A stretch of 39,660 nt of DNA from a virus: IMG/VR virus record IMGVR_UViG_3300020470_000057, positions 1-39,660 of that record. One strand, given 5' to 3'. Positions 7,774-16,309 of the stretch are shown one piece after another; the first letter of the stretch is position 1; each line of letters begins with the position of its first letter. The position numbers and the translations under genes were made by a program. The notes beneath the pieces are model-generated. The model was not told the origin of the DNA, did no database searches, and saw only the letters and a list, made by a program, of their open reading frames with translations.

Positions 7774-8283
7774 TTATTTTTTTATTTCTTCGCATTTACC
7801 CCATTTTCCAATGGGACATTCTGCGTAAGCCCAATGGGCTTTTACATTCATAAAACACCCACACTTTAAACATCTACCATCAGCAACTCCTGTTTCTGGA
7901 TTTACTTGGTCATATTTAAAGAATGGACATTGTCTACAAATTTCTAATCTTTCATCTGCCTTATCTGCGGATACCATCCATTGATATCCTTTAGATTTGG
8001 CTCTCATACTTGTCCAAGTATCTTTAACTAAATTTCTACCCATTTGAAACATTGATGGAAATTTTGTTTTAGAAGCTTCTTCTTCCTCTAACATTCTTTC
8101 CATCGTTGTAATTCTTTGTAAATCTTGGTCGTCTAAATTATATTCAGATTTTAGAAATGATTCCATTGAAGATACTTTTGAGGAGTCTTCAAGTTTTTTG
8201 ATAAACTCCTCGTAAGTACCAACATTGTATCCATCATCTACTAAGCTTTGCCAAAGTGAAGAAAACTTTACCCCTTTTGCCAT
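7774..8283 (-). CDS. Zinc-ribbon protein, 169 residues, unknown role
   Basis: The N-terminal 100 residues are charged and helical. The C-terminal 60 residues form a Cys cluster: C116-x2-C119, C138-x2-C141-x-C143, C156 and C164, with AECPIGKW near the end. This is the pattern of a small phage zinc ribbon. ATG 8283 follows AGGAGATTGA. It is co-oriented with the thioredoxin-fold gene 8 bases upstream and precedes the gp32 promoter, so it may belong to an early unit with the thioredoxin-like protein. Candidates include a transcription or late-gene regulator or a DNA-binding adaptor, but nothing in the sequence decides this. Confidence 0.6.
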   Translation of the reverse strand: MAKGVKFSSLWQSLVDDGYNVGTYEEFIKKLEDSSKVSSMESFLKSEYNLDDQDLQRITTMERMLEEEEASKTKFPSMFQMGRNLVKDTWTSMRAKSKGYQWMVSADKADERLEICRQCPFFKYDQVNPETGVADGRCLKCGCFMNVKAHWAYAECPIGKWGKCEEIKK

Positions 8284-8291
8284 TCAATCTC

Positions 8292-9251
8292 CTAAAAGCT
8301 TTCTATGGTTTTCTTATTTGATTTACTTTTTTGTTCAGATTTTTTTTGTTTTTCTATAGATTGTTTTTTAACTTTTTCAATCTGTGACTGAACTTTCTCA
8401 TCAACTTCTTTTGTTTTTGGATGTTGTTGAGGTCTTGGTGGTTTGTGTACTGGAGGTACAGGTGATTTTTTACTAAATGATTTAGACCATTCATTATCAC
8501 CAATAACTTTAGTCATTTTACCATCTTGAGGACCTGAATCCTCTAAAACATAGTATTGAGCTACTAATTTCTGAACATAATCAGCATTAGCGAAAACTGC
8601 TACTCTCTCATTATCTTCAATAATGTAGTAATATGTTGTATTTTTATTTGAACCTCTCACATTTCCATTAGCATCTACACCAGTTCTCGGATTGTTACCT
8701 GGTGATGGATTAGGATTAGCTTGTTGATTTTTCTGTGCAGCCTGTCCAGCTTTAATCCTCTCAACCGCTTGGTCAAATGTCAAAACATTTGGTAAATGTT
8801 TATTATTCGCAGCCCATTCCTCATAACCTTTTTTAAATTCAGCTAATTCTTTTTCATCAGCATTTGCGATGTCCATTGGTGGACGAGGAGGCATTCCTTT
8901 AGGTTGAGGTGGTTTTGGAATTTCCTCACCTTTAGCCCATTTTTCAAGAACATCTTTTTCTCTGAATCCACATACTTGATTACCAGTTTCAGCATCAATG
9001 AATAATGGTGTTCCACATTGAACTTCATATTTTTGTTTTAATTCATTAGCTCGTTTACCTTCATCAGGATTCATCACATCTAATGTTGTAATGTCATAAC
9101 CATCGTCTTTTAATTGACTAACAATTGGGTCAGCTTTTTTACACCAACCACAAGAATTACTCATTATATAAACAAGGTCATGTTTTTGTGCAGTTTTTTT
9201 AGTTTTACCTGCGGGTTTTGTTTTCGTAGATGATTTTGTTGCCATAACCAT
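8292..9251 (-). CDS. Thioredoxin/glutaredoxin-fold protein with long low-complexity tail
   Basis: The N-terminal domain (about residues 24-110) has a thioredoxin-fold active site C34-G-W-C37 and a cis-proline region GTPLFID at 80-86. It could reduce disulfides and serve ribonucleotide reductase, a known role for phage thioredoxins and glutaredoxins. Residues 110-300 are unusual: a Pro-rich stretch, an Asn/Gln-rich linker, a small region with TTYYYIIEDNERVAVF and a Lys/Gln-rich tail. A typical phage glutaredoxin is about 90 residues, so this is a fusion or extended form. The frame starts ATGGTTATG; AGGAG lies 4 bases before the first and 10 before the second ATG, so either 9251 or 9245 may be used. 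A candidate promoter is just upstream. Confidence 0.65.
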   Translation of the reverse strand: MVMATKSSTKTKPAGKTKKTAQKHDLVYIMSNSCGWCKKADPIVSQLKDDGYDITTLDVMNPDEGKRANELKQKYEVQCGTPLFIDAETGNQVCGFREKDVLEKWAKGEEIPKPPQPKGMPPRPPMDIANADEKELAEFKKGYEEWAANNKHLPNVLTFDQAVERIKAGQAAQKNQQANPNPSPGNNPRTGVDANGNVRGSNKNTTYYYIIEDNERVAVFANADYVQKLVAQYYVLEDSGPQDGKMTKVIGDNEWSKSFSKKSPVPPVHKPPRPQQHPKTKEVDEKVQSQIEKVKKQSIEKQKKSEQKSKSNKKTIESF

Positions 9252-9301
9252 TTATCTCCTATATTATCATTTATAACTAACTATTTGATATACTTGTTTA
9301 C

Positions 9302-9331
9302 AATATACACATATATAAGTATATAAGTCAA
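9302..9331 (-). promoter_or_regulatory. Candidate sigma70-like promoter upstream of thioredoxin-fold gene
   Basis: TTGACT (9326-9331) and TATATT (9302-9307) are separated by 18 bases on the minus strand, directly after the stop of the 133-residue gene. The flank AAAAAGCTTGACTTATATA is nearly identical to that of the gp32 promoter. The leader is about 45 bases and contains AGGAG. Confidence 0.55.
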
Positions 9332-9336
9332 GCTTT

Positions 9337-9738
9337 TTATTCACTTATTTTTTTGATTTTATATATTCTGGTAGGTATTTTACTTAATCCCTCTGCATTT
9401 GTAACCAATATCATATTCCTAAAATTTTCCCAAGGCACTGTAAAATCTTTATCCAATACCCCATTATTTAAATTCTTTATACATTCATTTAATGCATTAA
9501 TAGTATATAATGTATTTGTATGTTTTTTTCTATGTAGTGAAATAGTTCCTTTTACATCATTAAAATCAACAGTCTTATTTGAATCTATATTATAAGTACA
9601 TATCAATTCGTCTATGTTATCTTCGTTCTGTAATACATATATTTTATCAAAAACTATTTCGTATGTCGATGATATGATTTTTACTATATCATCTAAATCT
9701 TTTTTTGTTGTAAATGTTGCTAATAATTGAGTTTTCAT
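9337..9738 (-). CDS. Conserved-looking phage protein, 133 residues, unknown
   Basis: The chosen start is ATG 9738, which overlaps the TAA of the upstream gene (TAATG) and has GGAGATTGGAAATA before it; an in-frame ATG at 9768 lies inside that gene and is less likely. The product begins MKTQLLATFTTKKDLDDIVK and alternates short beta-like and helical segments, suggesting one compact alpha/beta domain. It has no Cys cluster, signal peptide or membrane segment. It is translationally linked to the nuclease-like gene upstream and may serve it. I do not recognise the family; it does not resemble T4 RegA. Confidence 0.6.
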   Translation of the reverse strand: MKTQLLATFTTKKDLDDIVKIISSTYEIVFDKIYVLQNEDNIDELICTYNIDSNKTVDFNDVKGTISLHRKKHTNTLYTINALNECIKNLNNGVLDKDFTVPWENFRNMILVTNAEGLSKIPTRIYKIKKISE

Positions 9739-11102
9739 TATTTCCAATCTCCAAAGATAGATGACCAATCTTTTGCATGTAATTTATAATTAGATTTTGA
9801 ACCTATACCATCCATCTGTCCATTAGTGTATCTTGTAGTTACTTTTATAACGGCTATTGTCTCACCAGTAACTGAACTAGCAACTGTCAGGTTAAATATA
9901 TACCCAGAGCCAGTATTTTCTAAATCATAATCCAATGCGATATCATTAACTAAAGATTCAAATCTTTCTTCACTTGGAATAAACCAAAATGTTTTACCTG
10001 CATTTGCAGCATAGAACATATCTTTCTTACCTATACTTAATTGTCTTTGAAATAAAGTTATTAAACCTTGTTCAATATCATCTTCATTCTCTTTAAAAGC
10101 TGCACCAAATATATTATCAAATCTTTTCGTTCTTTTCTTACCCCACGCTGCCCAAGTCCTTGAAATTTTCAATTCTTGAAATTTTCTACAAAAATATCTA
10201 AATTTTAAATCTTTTGGTTTACCCATATCAACAGCTTCATATATTATTTCCGCATCTTTTTTAACCAATTTTAACTTTTGATATTTATCCCAATCATTAG
10301 CTTTACCTTGAAGTTTGGTAAATAAATCAATAGCTTTTTTTCTTTGTTTAGTATCTAAATTTTTATTTGAGTTGGTATGTTTTTTAAATTCTTTTAATAT
10401 TAAAGTATTCCAATCTGTAGTCATTCCATCAAATTCACTTTTATATGTTTTCTTGATATAATCCATATTAAAAGTCTTTAAATTTAATGCTTTTCCAAGT
10501 GTAGTAACAGTTAGATTCTTAAGTTGTCCTTGTTGATATTTTAAAGAAACACCTACATCGTCATACTTAGCAAAATTGGCTACTATATCAGCCGCCCCAT
10601 AGTCTGATGAATCGTTTGTTGGACCTGCCCACCACACAGCACCTTTAACATTACCTAAATTCTTTTTGATTTTTTTAGCTAATGCTATAGCATCTTTTTT
10701 CAATGTATCAAATTTAGCATGAGTAGAATTATCCATATACTTTTCCCACTCACCAGTTTTATACCAATCTCCAGGAACTCCAGCTTTAACTTTAGTTCCC
10801 ATATATTTTTTCATATCAACACCATTATTGACTTGACTCATATCAACACCAGAACAAGCTAATGCCGTTAATACTTCGTGATAAAATGTGGTTGGATTTT
10901 GTCCTTTATGAACAGTTAATTTTTGTTCTTCTTCTTCATTTAATAAATTACTCATTAAACCATCTATAAACTCATTAGGAAATCTTTTTTCAATTAAAAG
11001 ATTTTTAAGTTCTACTAAATGTGAAGGATTATTGTGGTTGGGTGAACCATCGTTTACTCGCCAAGACCATTCTTTGACTATATCTTTTGGTAAAAATTTC
11101 AT
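9738..11102 (-). CDS. PD-(D/E)XK nuclease-like protein (restriction-endonuclease fold)
   Basis: Of 454 residues, the segment from about 70 to 200 reads like a PD-(D/E)XK core. A helix with FYHEVLTAL (E76) comes first. WWAGPTNDSSDYGAADIV follows with D172, then a strand with VGVSLKYQQGQLKN in which S186-L187-K188 takes the place of the (D/E)XK half-motif, as in HpaII-like enzymes. The C-terminal 250 residues are charged and could recognise DNA; KTFWFIPSEE and the following strands form a second domain. The gene sits between a polymerase-like gene (4 bases upstream) and a small gene that overlaps its stop. A DNA-cutting role in host DNA breakdown, replication or defence is inference. The substitution in the catalytic motif leaves activity open. 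Confidence 0.5.
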   Translation of the reverse strand: MKFLPKDIVKEWSWRVNDGSPNHNNPSHLVELKNLLIEKRFPNEFIDGLMSNLLNEEEEQKLTVHKGQNPTTFYHEVLTALACSGVDMSQVNNGVDMKKYMGTKVKAGVPGDWYKTGEWEKYMDNSTHAKFDTLKKDAIALAKKIKKNLGNVKGAVWWAGPTNDSSDYGAADIVANFAKYDDVGVSLKYQQGQLKNLTVTTLGKALNLKTFNMDYIKKTYKSEFDGMTTDWNTLILKEFKKHTNSNKNLDTKQRKKAIDLFTKLQGKANDWDKYQKLKLVKKDAEIIYEAVDMGKPKDLKFRYFCRKFQELKISRTWAAWGKKRTKRFDNIFGAAFKENEDDIEQGLITLFQRQLSIGKKDMFYAANAGKTFWFIPSEERFESLVNDIALDYDLENTGSGYIFNLTVASSVTGETIAVIKVTTRYTNGQMDGIGSKSNYKLHAKDWSSIFGDWK

Positions 11103-11106
11103 ATCT

Positions 11107-12369
11107 TTATAACCTTTTTGTAATGTTGTCTAATTTACTATAAGTATAACCCATTTTAATTTTTGTTAAATAATTACCTTCTTCTAAAATAGTTTTTACT
11201 TCACTCAATGTATTTACTCCATCGTTTTTACTGAAATCAAACAGAAAACTATCGTAACCATACAAAATTAAATTAGTTTGTTTATCTTCTAAATATTCTT
11301 TTAACTTTAATATTTTTGTAATATTTTTTTCAGTTTCCAAAGATTGTATTAAATAATTAAATAATTTATTTTTATTCATACTATCATTATTGGATTTTGT
11401 TATTTTCCTATTATAAATATCAGTTAATATATAATTACGGTCATTAAATTCACTCCATTTTAAATTAATAAAATCTTGTACTTTATCAAAAAATGGAACT
11501 TTTTTTCTAATTTCTTCTGTTATACCACCATAAAGTAGTTTAAATGATATTTGTTTAGATTCTTCATATGTTGAACCATAAAAATCTGCAAGATGTTGAT
11601 GTACTGATTCATCGTCAAATTTATAGTCAACCAACTCACCGATAAGTCTTAAATGATAAGCATCAAAATCATATTCTACAAGAGTATCATTTTGAGGTAT
11701 AAAAACACTCCTTTTTTCAGGTGGTAGTGCTGCAAAGTTAACACTTCCAAATGAATTACTTGGACGACCAGTCGATGTCCATAGATTATATTGTGAATAT
11801 AATTTCCCATTAGATATATGTTTTCTTACTCTTTCATCAAATACATCACATACATCATCTGTAATTTTTATTCCGTGTTTTTCTATTGAAGAAAAAGCTT
11901 CTATTACATCACTATGATATTTACTATCATTTACTTGACTAAATGATTTTATCATCTCATCAAAAACTTTATCACAATACTCTTTATGTTTAGTAAATGG
12001 TATGATTTCATTAAGTTTTTTTGCATTATAATACTTACTATGGAAAAAATCATATGCATTTACTCTGATATTTTCTAAATCCAAAGGTATATTTTTGTCC
12101 CACCAATGTAAATAATTGACATCAATTAATCTCGTATTTGGAAATATATGTTTTATTTTTTTAACATCAGGTGTAATATAAAAATTATTGTGGTCATCTA
12201 CAATCTCATCAATCGATTCTTTGTCTCCACAATCAGGATGATTTATACATATCATTCTACCTTCAGAATCTCCCACATGCCTTACATATAGTAGGGATAA
12301 ATCATTATCTTTATGTAACGGATGTAAAAATGCATCCGAAAATATTGGAATTAAAATTTTCATAACCAT
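11107..12369 (-). CDS. Short family A DNA polymerase-like protein
   Basis: The 420 residues contain the polymerase motifs of the Pol I family in order. LWTSTGRPSNS is at 196-206. Motif A is YDFDAYHLRLIGEL at 233-246 with D234. Motif B is SKQISFKLLYGG at 271-282, with K272 and YG retained. A NYLIQSLETE stretch at 338-347 resembles the family's N-x2-IQG-x-A-x-D segment. Motif C is GYDSFLFDF at 371-379, where catalytic D373 remains but the usual His before it is Tyr and the Glu after it is Ser. The N-terminal 190 residues show no clear 3'-5' exonuclease motifs. T4 relatives replicate with a family B enzyme, so a repair or accessory role is likely. ATG codons at 12369 and 12363 are both possible; the promoter position favours 12363. 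Confidence 0.65.
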   Translation of the reverse strand: MVMKILIPIFSDAFLHPLHKDNDLSLLYVRHVGDSEGRMICINHPDCGDKESIDEIVDDHNNFYITPDVKKIKHIFPNTRLIDVNYLHWWDKNIPLDLENIRVNAYDFFHSKYYNAKKLNEIIPFTKHKEYCDKVFDEMIKSFSQVNDSKYHSDVIEAFSSIEKHGIKITDDVCDVFDERVRKHISNGKLYSQYNLWTSTGRPSNSFGSVNFAALPPEKRSVFIPQNDTLVEYDFDAYHLRLIGELVDYKFDDESVHQHLADFYGSTYEESKQISFKLLYGGITEEIRKKVPFFDKVQDFINLKWSEFNDRNYILTDIYNRKITKSNNDSMNKNKLFNYLIQSLETEKNITKILKLKEYLEDKQTNLILYGYDSFLFDFSKNDGVNTLSEVKTILEEGNYLTKIKMGYTYSKLDNITKRL

Positions 12370-12371
12370 TT

Positions 12372-12399
12372 AATATACAAACTTTTAATTAAAAATCAA
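12372..12399 (-). promoter_or_regulatory. Candidate sigma70-like promoter upstream of polymerase-like gene
   Basis: TTGATT (12394-12399) and TATATT (12372-12377) are separated by 16 bases on the minus strand, after an A-tract and AAGCTT that directly follow the stop of the hub-like gene. The -10 box ends 2 bases before the first ATG, so transcripts would start near the second ATG and be leaderless or nearly so. No ribosome site precedes either ATG. Confidence 0.5.
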
Positions 12400-12409
12400 A
12401 GCTTTTTTT

Positions 12410-15400
12410 TTATTCACAATAAGATGGGTTAGGTTCACAACTATCAGAACCAGACCAATCAACGAAACAAAGTTGTCTACTTCTTAAATGTGAACATTCG
12501 TTTCTACCCTCATTAGGGTCTGTAACCCAATAACCTGAAGCTCCATACTTATCAACATCGTAATATGTTTTATGTAACCTACCTACTTTATTTGATATAT
12601 TTTCTCTCATTTCGTACATATGAGTTAAAGTAGAATAGTCTTGACATACTATCTGCATTGTATCATCTGACCAAGCGTCTATCGATTTACAATATGCAGT
12701 TGTTTCTGCACAACTCGGTTTAGCACAAGGTTCTTGTACAACTTCTTGTACTTTTTCTACATAGTCTCCACCCAAATCGTCATCTTCTACTGTTGGATTA
12801 AATATAGCATTTTGTTCAGCTTCATTAGGTGGATAAGAACAAACTCTATTACCAATTTTTAACTGGTCTTCATCAAATACAACATCTAATCCATTTATCT
12901 TACCGTGATTACATCCCCATTCTCCATCGTCACCACCCATATGAATACCATATCCTCCACTTTCATTTCCTGTTATTGTGGCTGTAACTTCTTTTTTAAG
13001 AGCATAATCAGCAAATTCATAAGATACACAATATTCACAACACCAACAAGCACTACCATCTTGTACACCATCACAATCAAGTTTTGTTGTTGAATCCCAA
13101 TTGATAGCATTCGAATCATTACATCCAGGATTTACTAACATATCTGGTTGAATTGACCACCAATTTAAATCATTTTTTCTGATATCATCTATTTGAGCTT
13201 TAATATATCCCAAGTCTACCATTTTTTTGGTTGATAAATGAACTGTTGGTTTATATGAAACTGTATTTTTAAATGCATAATCACCTTTCATATGCATTTG
13301 AGCTTCAATTTTTGTTATCCAATTACCATTGTTAACTGTGTGTTGAACTTTCATAATAATAAAAAATGCAGATAACCTTTGTCTTTTAGGAAGGTAATCT
13401 ATTTTAAATCTATTACCAGGTTGTAATCCAGAGATACCATATATTTGAAATGATAATTTATATGGTAGAACAACATCCGCTATTTTATTTTCAACTTTTG
13501 AATTTGTTAATTTTAATTTAAAATAATTATCAATATCATCTACATAAACTGGATTAGGAAAATGTCCAACCATTTCAGGGTCAGTATAATCAGGTGTACT
13601 TGCCTTAACTTTATCAGTCTCACCAATAACTAAATCAGGTGGTAACATATTTTTTGTCCACTCCTTACCATCGGAATATTCCCAATTTGTCGACCTGGCA
13701 TCTTGTCCTGGAATCATAGTCATACCCTTTGAATATAACTCGAATAATTGAGTCTGTAACATTTCCTTTTCTTTACTTTTGGTAGGATTAGCATCAGGCG
13801 TTGGATAAACAGGATTTAAATAAATATCAACTGTATTTCTCATTAATTTATCACTTGATTCTTTTGTAGCTAATGGGACATGAGTATAATATTGATTCAA
13901 ATCAGTTGTAGAACTATCTTCCGCTTCTTCCCCTGCACCAGGTGCTGACTGATTTTGTCCTTTAATAGCAATATCTAATTCTGTCTGTGCGGTAACAGGA
14001 TATAACATTCTGTTAGCACCCATACCTTGAATAGCCATTCTACTAGCCAATGCATTATTAGCTAGTGTCATTTGTAAATCAACTGATGACATAATTGTGT
14101 TAGGTGAAAATACTTTAAATTCAAAAATGTCTTCGGCATTAGCAGGATTTGTAGGTGAAGAATTTGAATCTTCACTTTCTTCATTTTCTTCGTTTGCATT
14201 ATCAGCCAATCTTTTTATAGCCGCTCTATAATTTATATCTGATATAATTAATTGATTATCGGATTGTGCAGGAGTAACTTCTAAATCAAAAATACCAAGA
14301 GATTCATCATTAACCGCATTCATTACCTCTCTAAGTGCATCTTTGATATTACTTTTTTTAGAAAAAGATTGTACTACTAAATCAAATCTAATCCACATAT
14401 AGTCCAATTGAACATATGCCATATCCCATCCAGCAGTAGTAAAAGCTGCATCACCTTGTTCATCCATAGTAGATTCTTCAGAACCAGCATTACCTTCATC
14501 ATCCGTATACGACTTATACACACTAATATATTCTGATTTAGTTGGATATAAAAAATCAAGTACTTGATATAGTTCTCCACTATTCATACTTTGTCTAGCC
14601 ATCAACAACTCATCATATGTAACTCGTTCACCTTCAAAATCAAATCGAGCATCCATATCATCAAATCCATCGTATTGAGTTCCAGTCAAATCAGTTAATA
14701 TTTCCCCTAATTTTTTAAAGGTAATATATAACTCACTATTTCCAGCTTTCGTATAGTTTTTAAATTTTGCATTAGTGTCCATATCTTCATACTGATGTTT
14801 ATCATCCATCATCATATAATATACACCAGTATCATATGCAATATCAGGAATAAGTGATGTAGATACAGGTCCTCCTTTACCACCATTAAAAATTTTACTT
14901 CTTCTTTGAGTTCCAACATAAACAGGTAATGTATTTCTTACATATTGATTACCTAAAACAGTTTGAGTATTTAAGTTTTCAAATCCTTCTGGATTAGTAG
15001 CTTTGTAATCTTGTTGTAATCTTTCAAAAAGAGTTGTAGTAACCGCATCTTGAATAGCTTGGTCAATTGGAATACCCGTAGCAGAATCATAATCTACTAA
15101 TGCATAGTTACTTGAAGTAAATGTTACCGTACAATTAAAACTTCCATCCCCATTAGCTTTAGCATCAAATTTAGTAACTACACCTGATAGTACTTCCAAG
15201 TCCCCTTGAGATTCAGATATTAGTCCACCATCACCATAAATTTTTTCGTAAAAATCTTTAAATTTAAAATTTGGGTCTGTTCCTGTACCATCAATTAAAC
15301 TTTTAGGGTCATATAAAGTAGCGGTATCCCATCCAAAGTCAACAAACACTTTAGCACCTGGTACTAAAAAGTAAGGTACAATAATATTTTCATAGTCATA

Positions 15401-15985
15401 AAAATTATATACTTTAAAATTTACATTTGTTTCTTTAATAGCACCCATATAACCAGATGTTGACATTTCAATACTCGTTATACCACTACCTGGTTTTAAT
15501 AATTGATTCTGTCCTAAAAAATCTCCTTGTTTATCATCATCAAATGGATTACTTGAACCTTTCAATAAATTAATGTCTGTATCTGAATAGTCAGTAGCTC
15601 TGACATAATCGTGATAAATACTATCACCGATAGAATAAATTGAGATTTTATTTATATTTATGGCACCTGGGTCTTCTTGGTATCCGACAGGGTCTGAAAT
15701 TGCTTTTTGTTGTAATTCTGATAATGGAGGGTCTAAAGAATAATTCTGAATAGCGACCCACATTCTAGCCCATGGTTTTCTTGAAGAAAAATCACTAACA
15801 CTTCCATCAAAGTTAGATTTATTTATATCTTTATAGGGATGTTCTGATGTACTATTTGCACCGTGTGAAATAGAATCACCAAATCTTGAACTTTTTTGTA
15901 GATTCTGTCGAGCCCTTAATTTGGCCTGTATTGGTTCTGGTATATCTTCACCGAAAAATCTATCATATGTAAAACTTCTAGCCAT
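12410..15985 (-). CDS. Large baseplate hub-like structural protein with Cys-rich C-terminal region
   Basis: This 1191-residue protein follows the LysM baseplate gene and ends the tail cluster. The N-terminal half includes IEMSTSGYMGAIKETNVNF and VPGAKVFVDFGWDT. The region near 890-930 has PGNRFKIDYLPKRQRLSAFF and WITKIEAQMHMKGDYAF, a style seen in baseplate hub proteins that thread tail tube and spike. From about residue 950 the composition changes to Cys-rich: PGCNDSNAINWDSTTKLDC, then SACWCCEYC, then further Cys pairs up to the terminal NPSYCE. This recalls extracellular GC-x-D-x2-A-x-N-type modules, possibly disulfide- or metal-bonded at a tail tip. ATG 15985 is preceded by AAGG. Hub assignment rests on gene order and general character. 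A fibre-like function is an alternative. Confidence 0.5.
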   Translation of the reverse strand: MARSFTYDRFFGEDIPEPIQAKLRARQNLQKSSRFGDSISHGANSTSEHPYKDINKSNFDGSVSDFSSRKPWARMWVAIQNYSLDPPLSELQQKAISDPVGYQEDPGAININKISIYSIGDSIYHDYVRATDYSDTDINLLKGSSNPFDDDKQGDFLGQNQLLKPGSGITSIEMSTSGYMGAIKETNVNFKVYNFYDYENIIVPYFLVPGAKVFVDFGWDTATLYDPKSLIDGTGTDPNFKFKDFYEKIYGDGGLISESQGDLEVLSGVVTKFDAKANGDGSFNCTVTFTSSNYALVDYDSATGIPIDQAIQDAVTTTLFERLQQDYKATNPEGFENLNTQTVLGNQYVRNTLPVYVGTQRRSKIFNGGKGGPVSTSLIPDIAYDTGVYYMMMDDKHQYEDMDTNAKFKNYTKAGNSELYITFKKLGEILTDLTGTQYDGFDDMDARFDFEGERVTYDELLMARQSMNSGELYQVLDFLYPTKSEYISVYKSYTDDEGNAGSEESTMDEQGDAAFTTAGWDMAYVQLDYMWIRFDLVVQSFSKKSNIKDALREVMNAVNDESLGIFDLEVTPAQSDNQLIISDINYRAAIKRLADNANEENEESEDSNSSPTNPANAEDIFEFKVFSPNTIMSSVDLQMTLANNALASRMAIQGMGANRMLYPVTAQTELDIAIKGQNQSAPGAGEEAEDSSTTDLNQYYTHVPLATKESSDKLMRNTVDIYLNPVYPTPDANPTKSKEKEMLQTQLFELYSKGMTMIPGQDARSTNWEYSDGKEWTKNMLPPDLVIGETDKVKASTPDYTDPEMVGHFPNPVYVDDIDNYFKLKLTNSKVENKIADVVLPYKLSFQIYGISGLQPGNRFKIDYLPKRQRLSAFFIIMKVQHTVNNGNWITKIEAQMHMKGDYAFKNTVSYKPTVHLSTKKMVDLGYIKAQIDDIRKNDLNWWSIQPDMLVNPGCNDSNAINWDSTTKLDCDGVQDGSACWCCEYCVSYEFADYALKKEVTATITGNESGGYGIHMGGDDGEWGCNHGKINGLDVVFDEDQLKIGNRVCSYPPNEAEQNAIFNPTVEDDDLGGDYVEKVQEVVQEPCAKPSCAETTAYCKSIDAWSDDTMQIVCQDYSTLTHMYEMRENISNKVGRLHKTYYDVDKYGASGYWVTDPNEGRNECSHLRSRQLCFVDWSGSDSCEPNPSYCE

Positions 15986-16003
15986 AAAATAACCTTTTTT
16001 TCA

Positions 16004-16300
16004 TTATCCAGGACTACTAAATGCAGTTGTTGATGGAATCCTTATAGTAGTTCCCACTTCAATATTATTAAATTTCAGATTATTAGCTTTGGCTATGTAC
16101 CACCACAATTGAGAATCACCATAAAATTGTTCAGCTAATAAATCAAATCTATCACCAACCTGTGTTAATACATATATGTCATCTGGATGTTTCGGTATAT
16201 TTTTATAAAATTTTGTATCTCTTTTTTTTATACCCTTATAATATCCAGAGTTAATAATTCTAATTGGTGCTGAATCATATCTACTTTTTTTATTAGCCAT
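16004..16300 (-). CDS. LysM-domain baseplate protein (T4 gp53-like region)
   Basis: A 98-residue protein with a single LysM fold at about residues 40-92: YVLTQVGDRFDLLAEQFYGD, then LWWYIAKANNL, ending VGTTIRIP. Such short LysM proteins are common in contractile-tail baseplates between the tape measure and the hub, where they join wedge or tube to hub (T4 gp53 carries such a domain). The basic N-terminal 40 residues are probably an extension that binds a neighbour. AGGAAATATAA precedes ATG 16300. The genes on both sides are the two largest tail genes in the window, and the spacing of 9-18 bases suggests one operon. Confidence 0.7.
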   Translation of the reverse strand: MANKKSRYDSAPIRIINSGYYKGIKKRDTKFYKNIPKHPDDIYVLTQVGDRFDLLAEQFYGDSQLWWYIAKANNLKFNNIEVGTTIRIPSTTAFSSPG

Positions 16301-16309
16301 TTATATTTC

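Noticed and set aside
9337-9738. Translational repressor RegA
   Set aside because: The size (133 residues) is similar, but none of the RegA sequence features I recall are present.
12410-15985. Recoded stop codons
   Set aside because: Genes end in TAA, TAG or TGA in the normal way and large ORFs are intact with the standard code.
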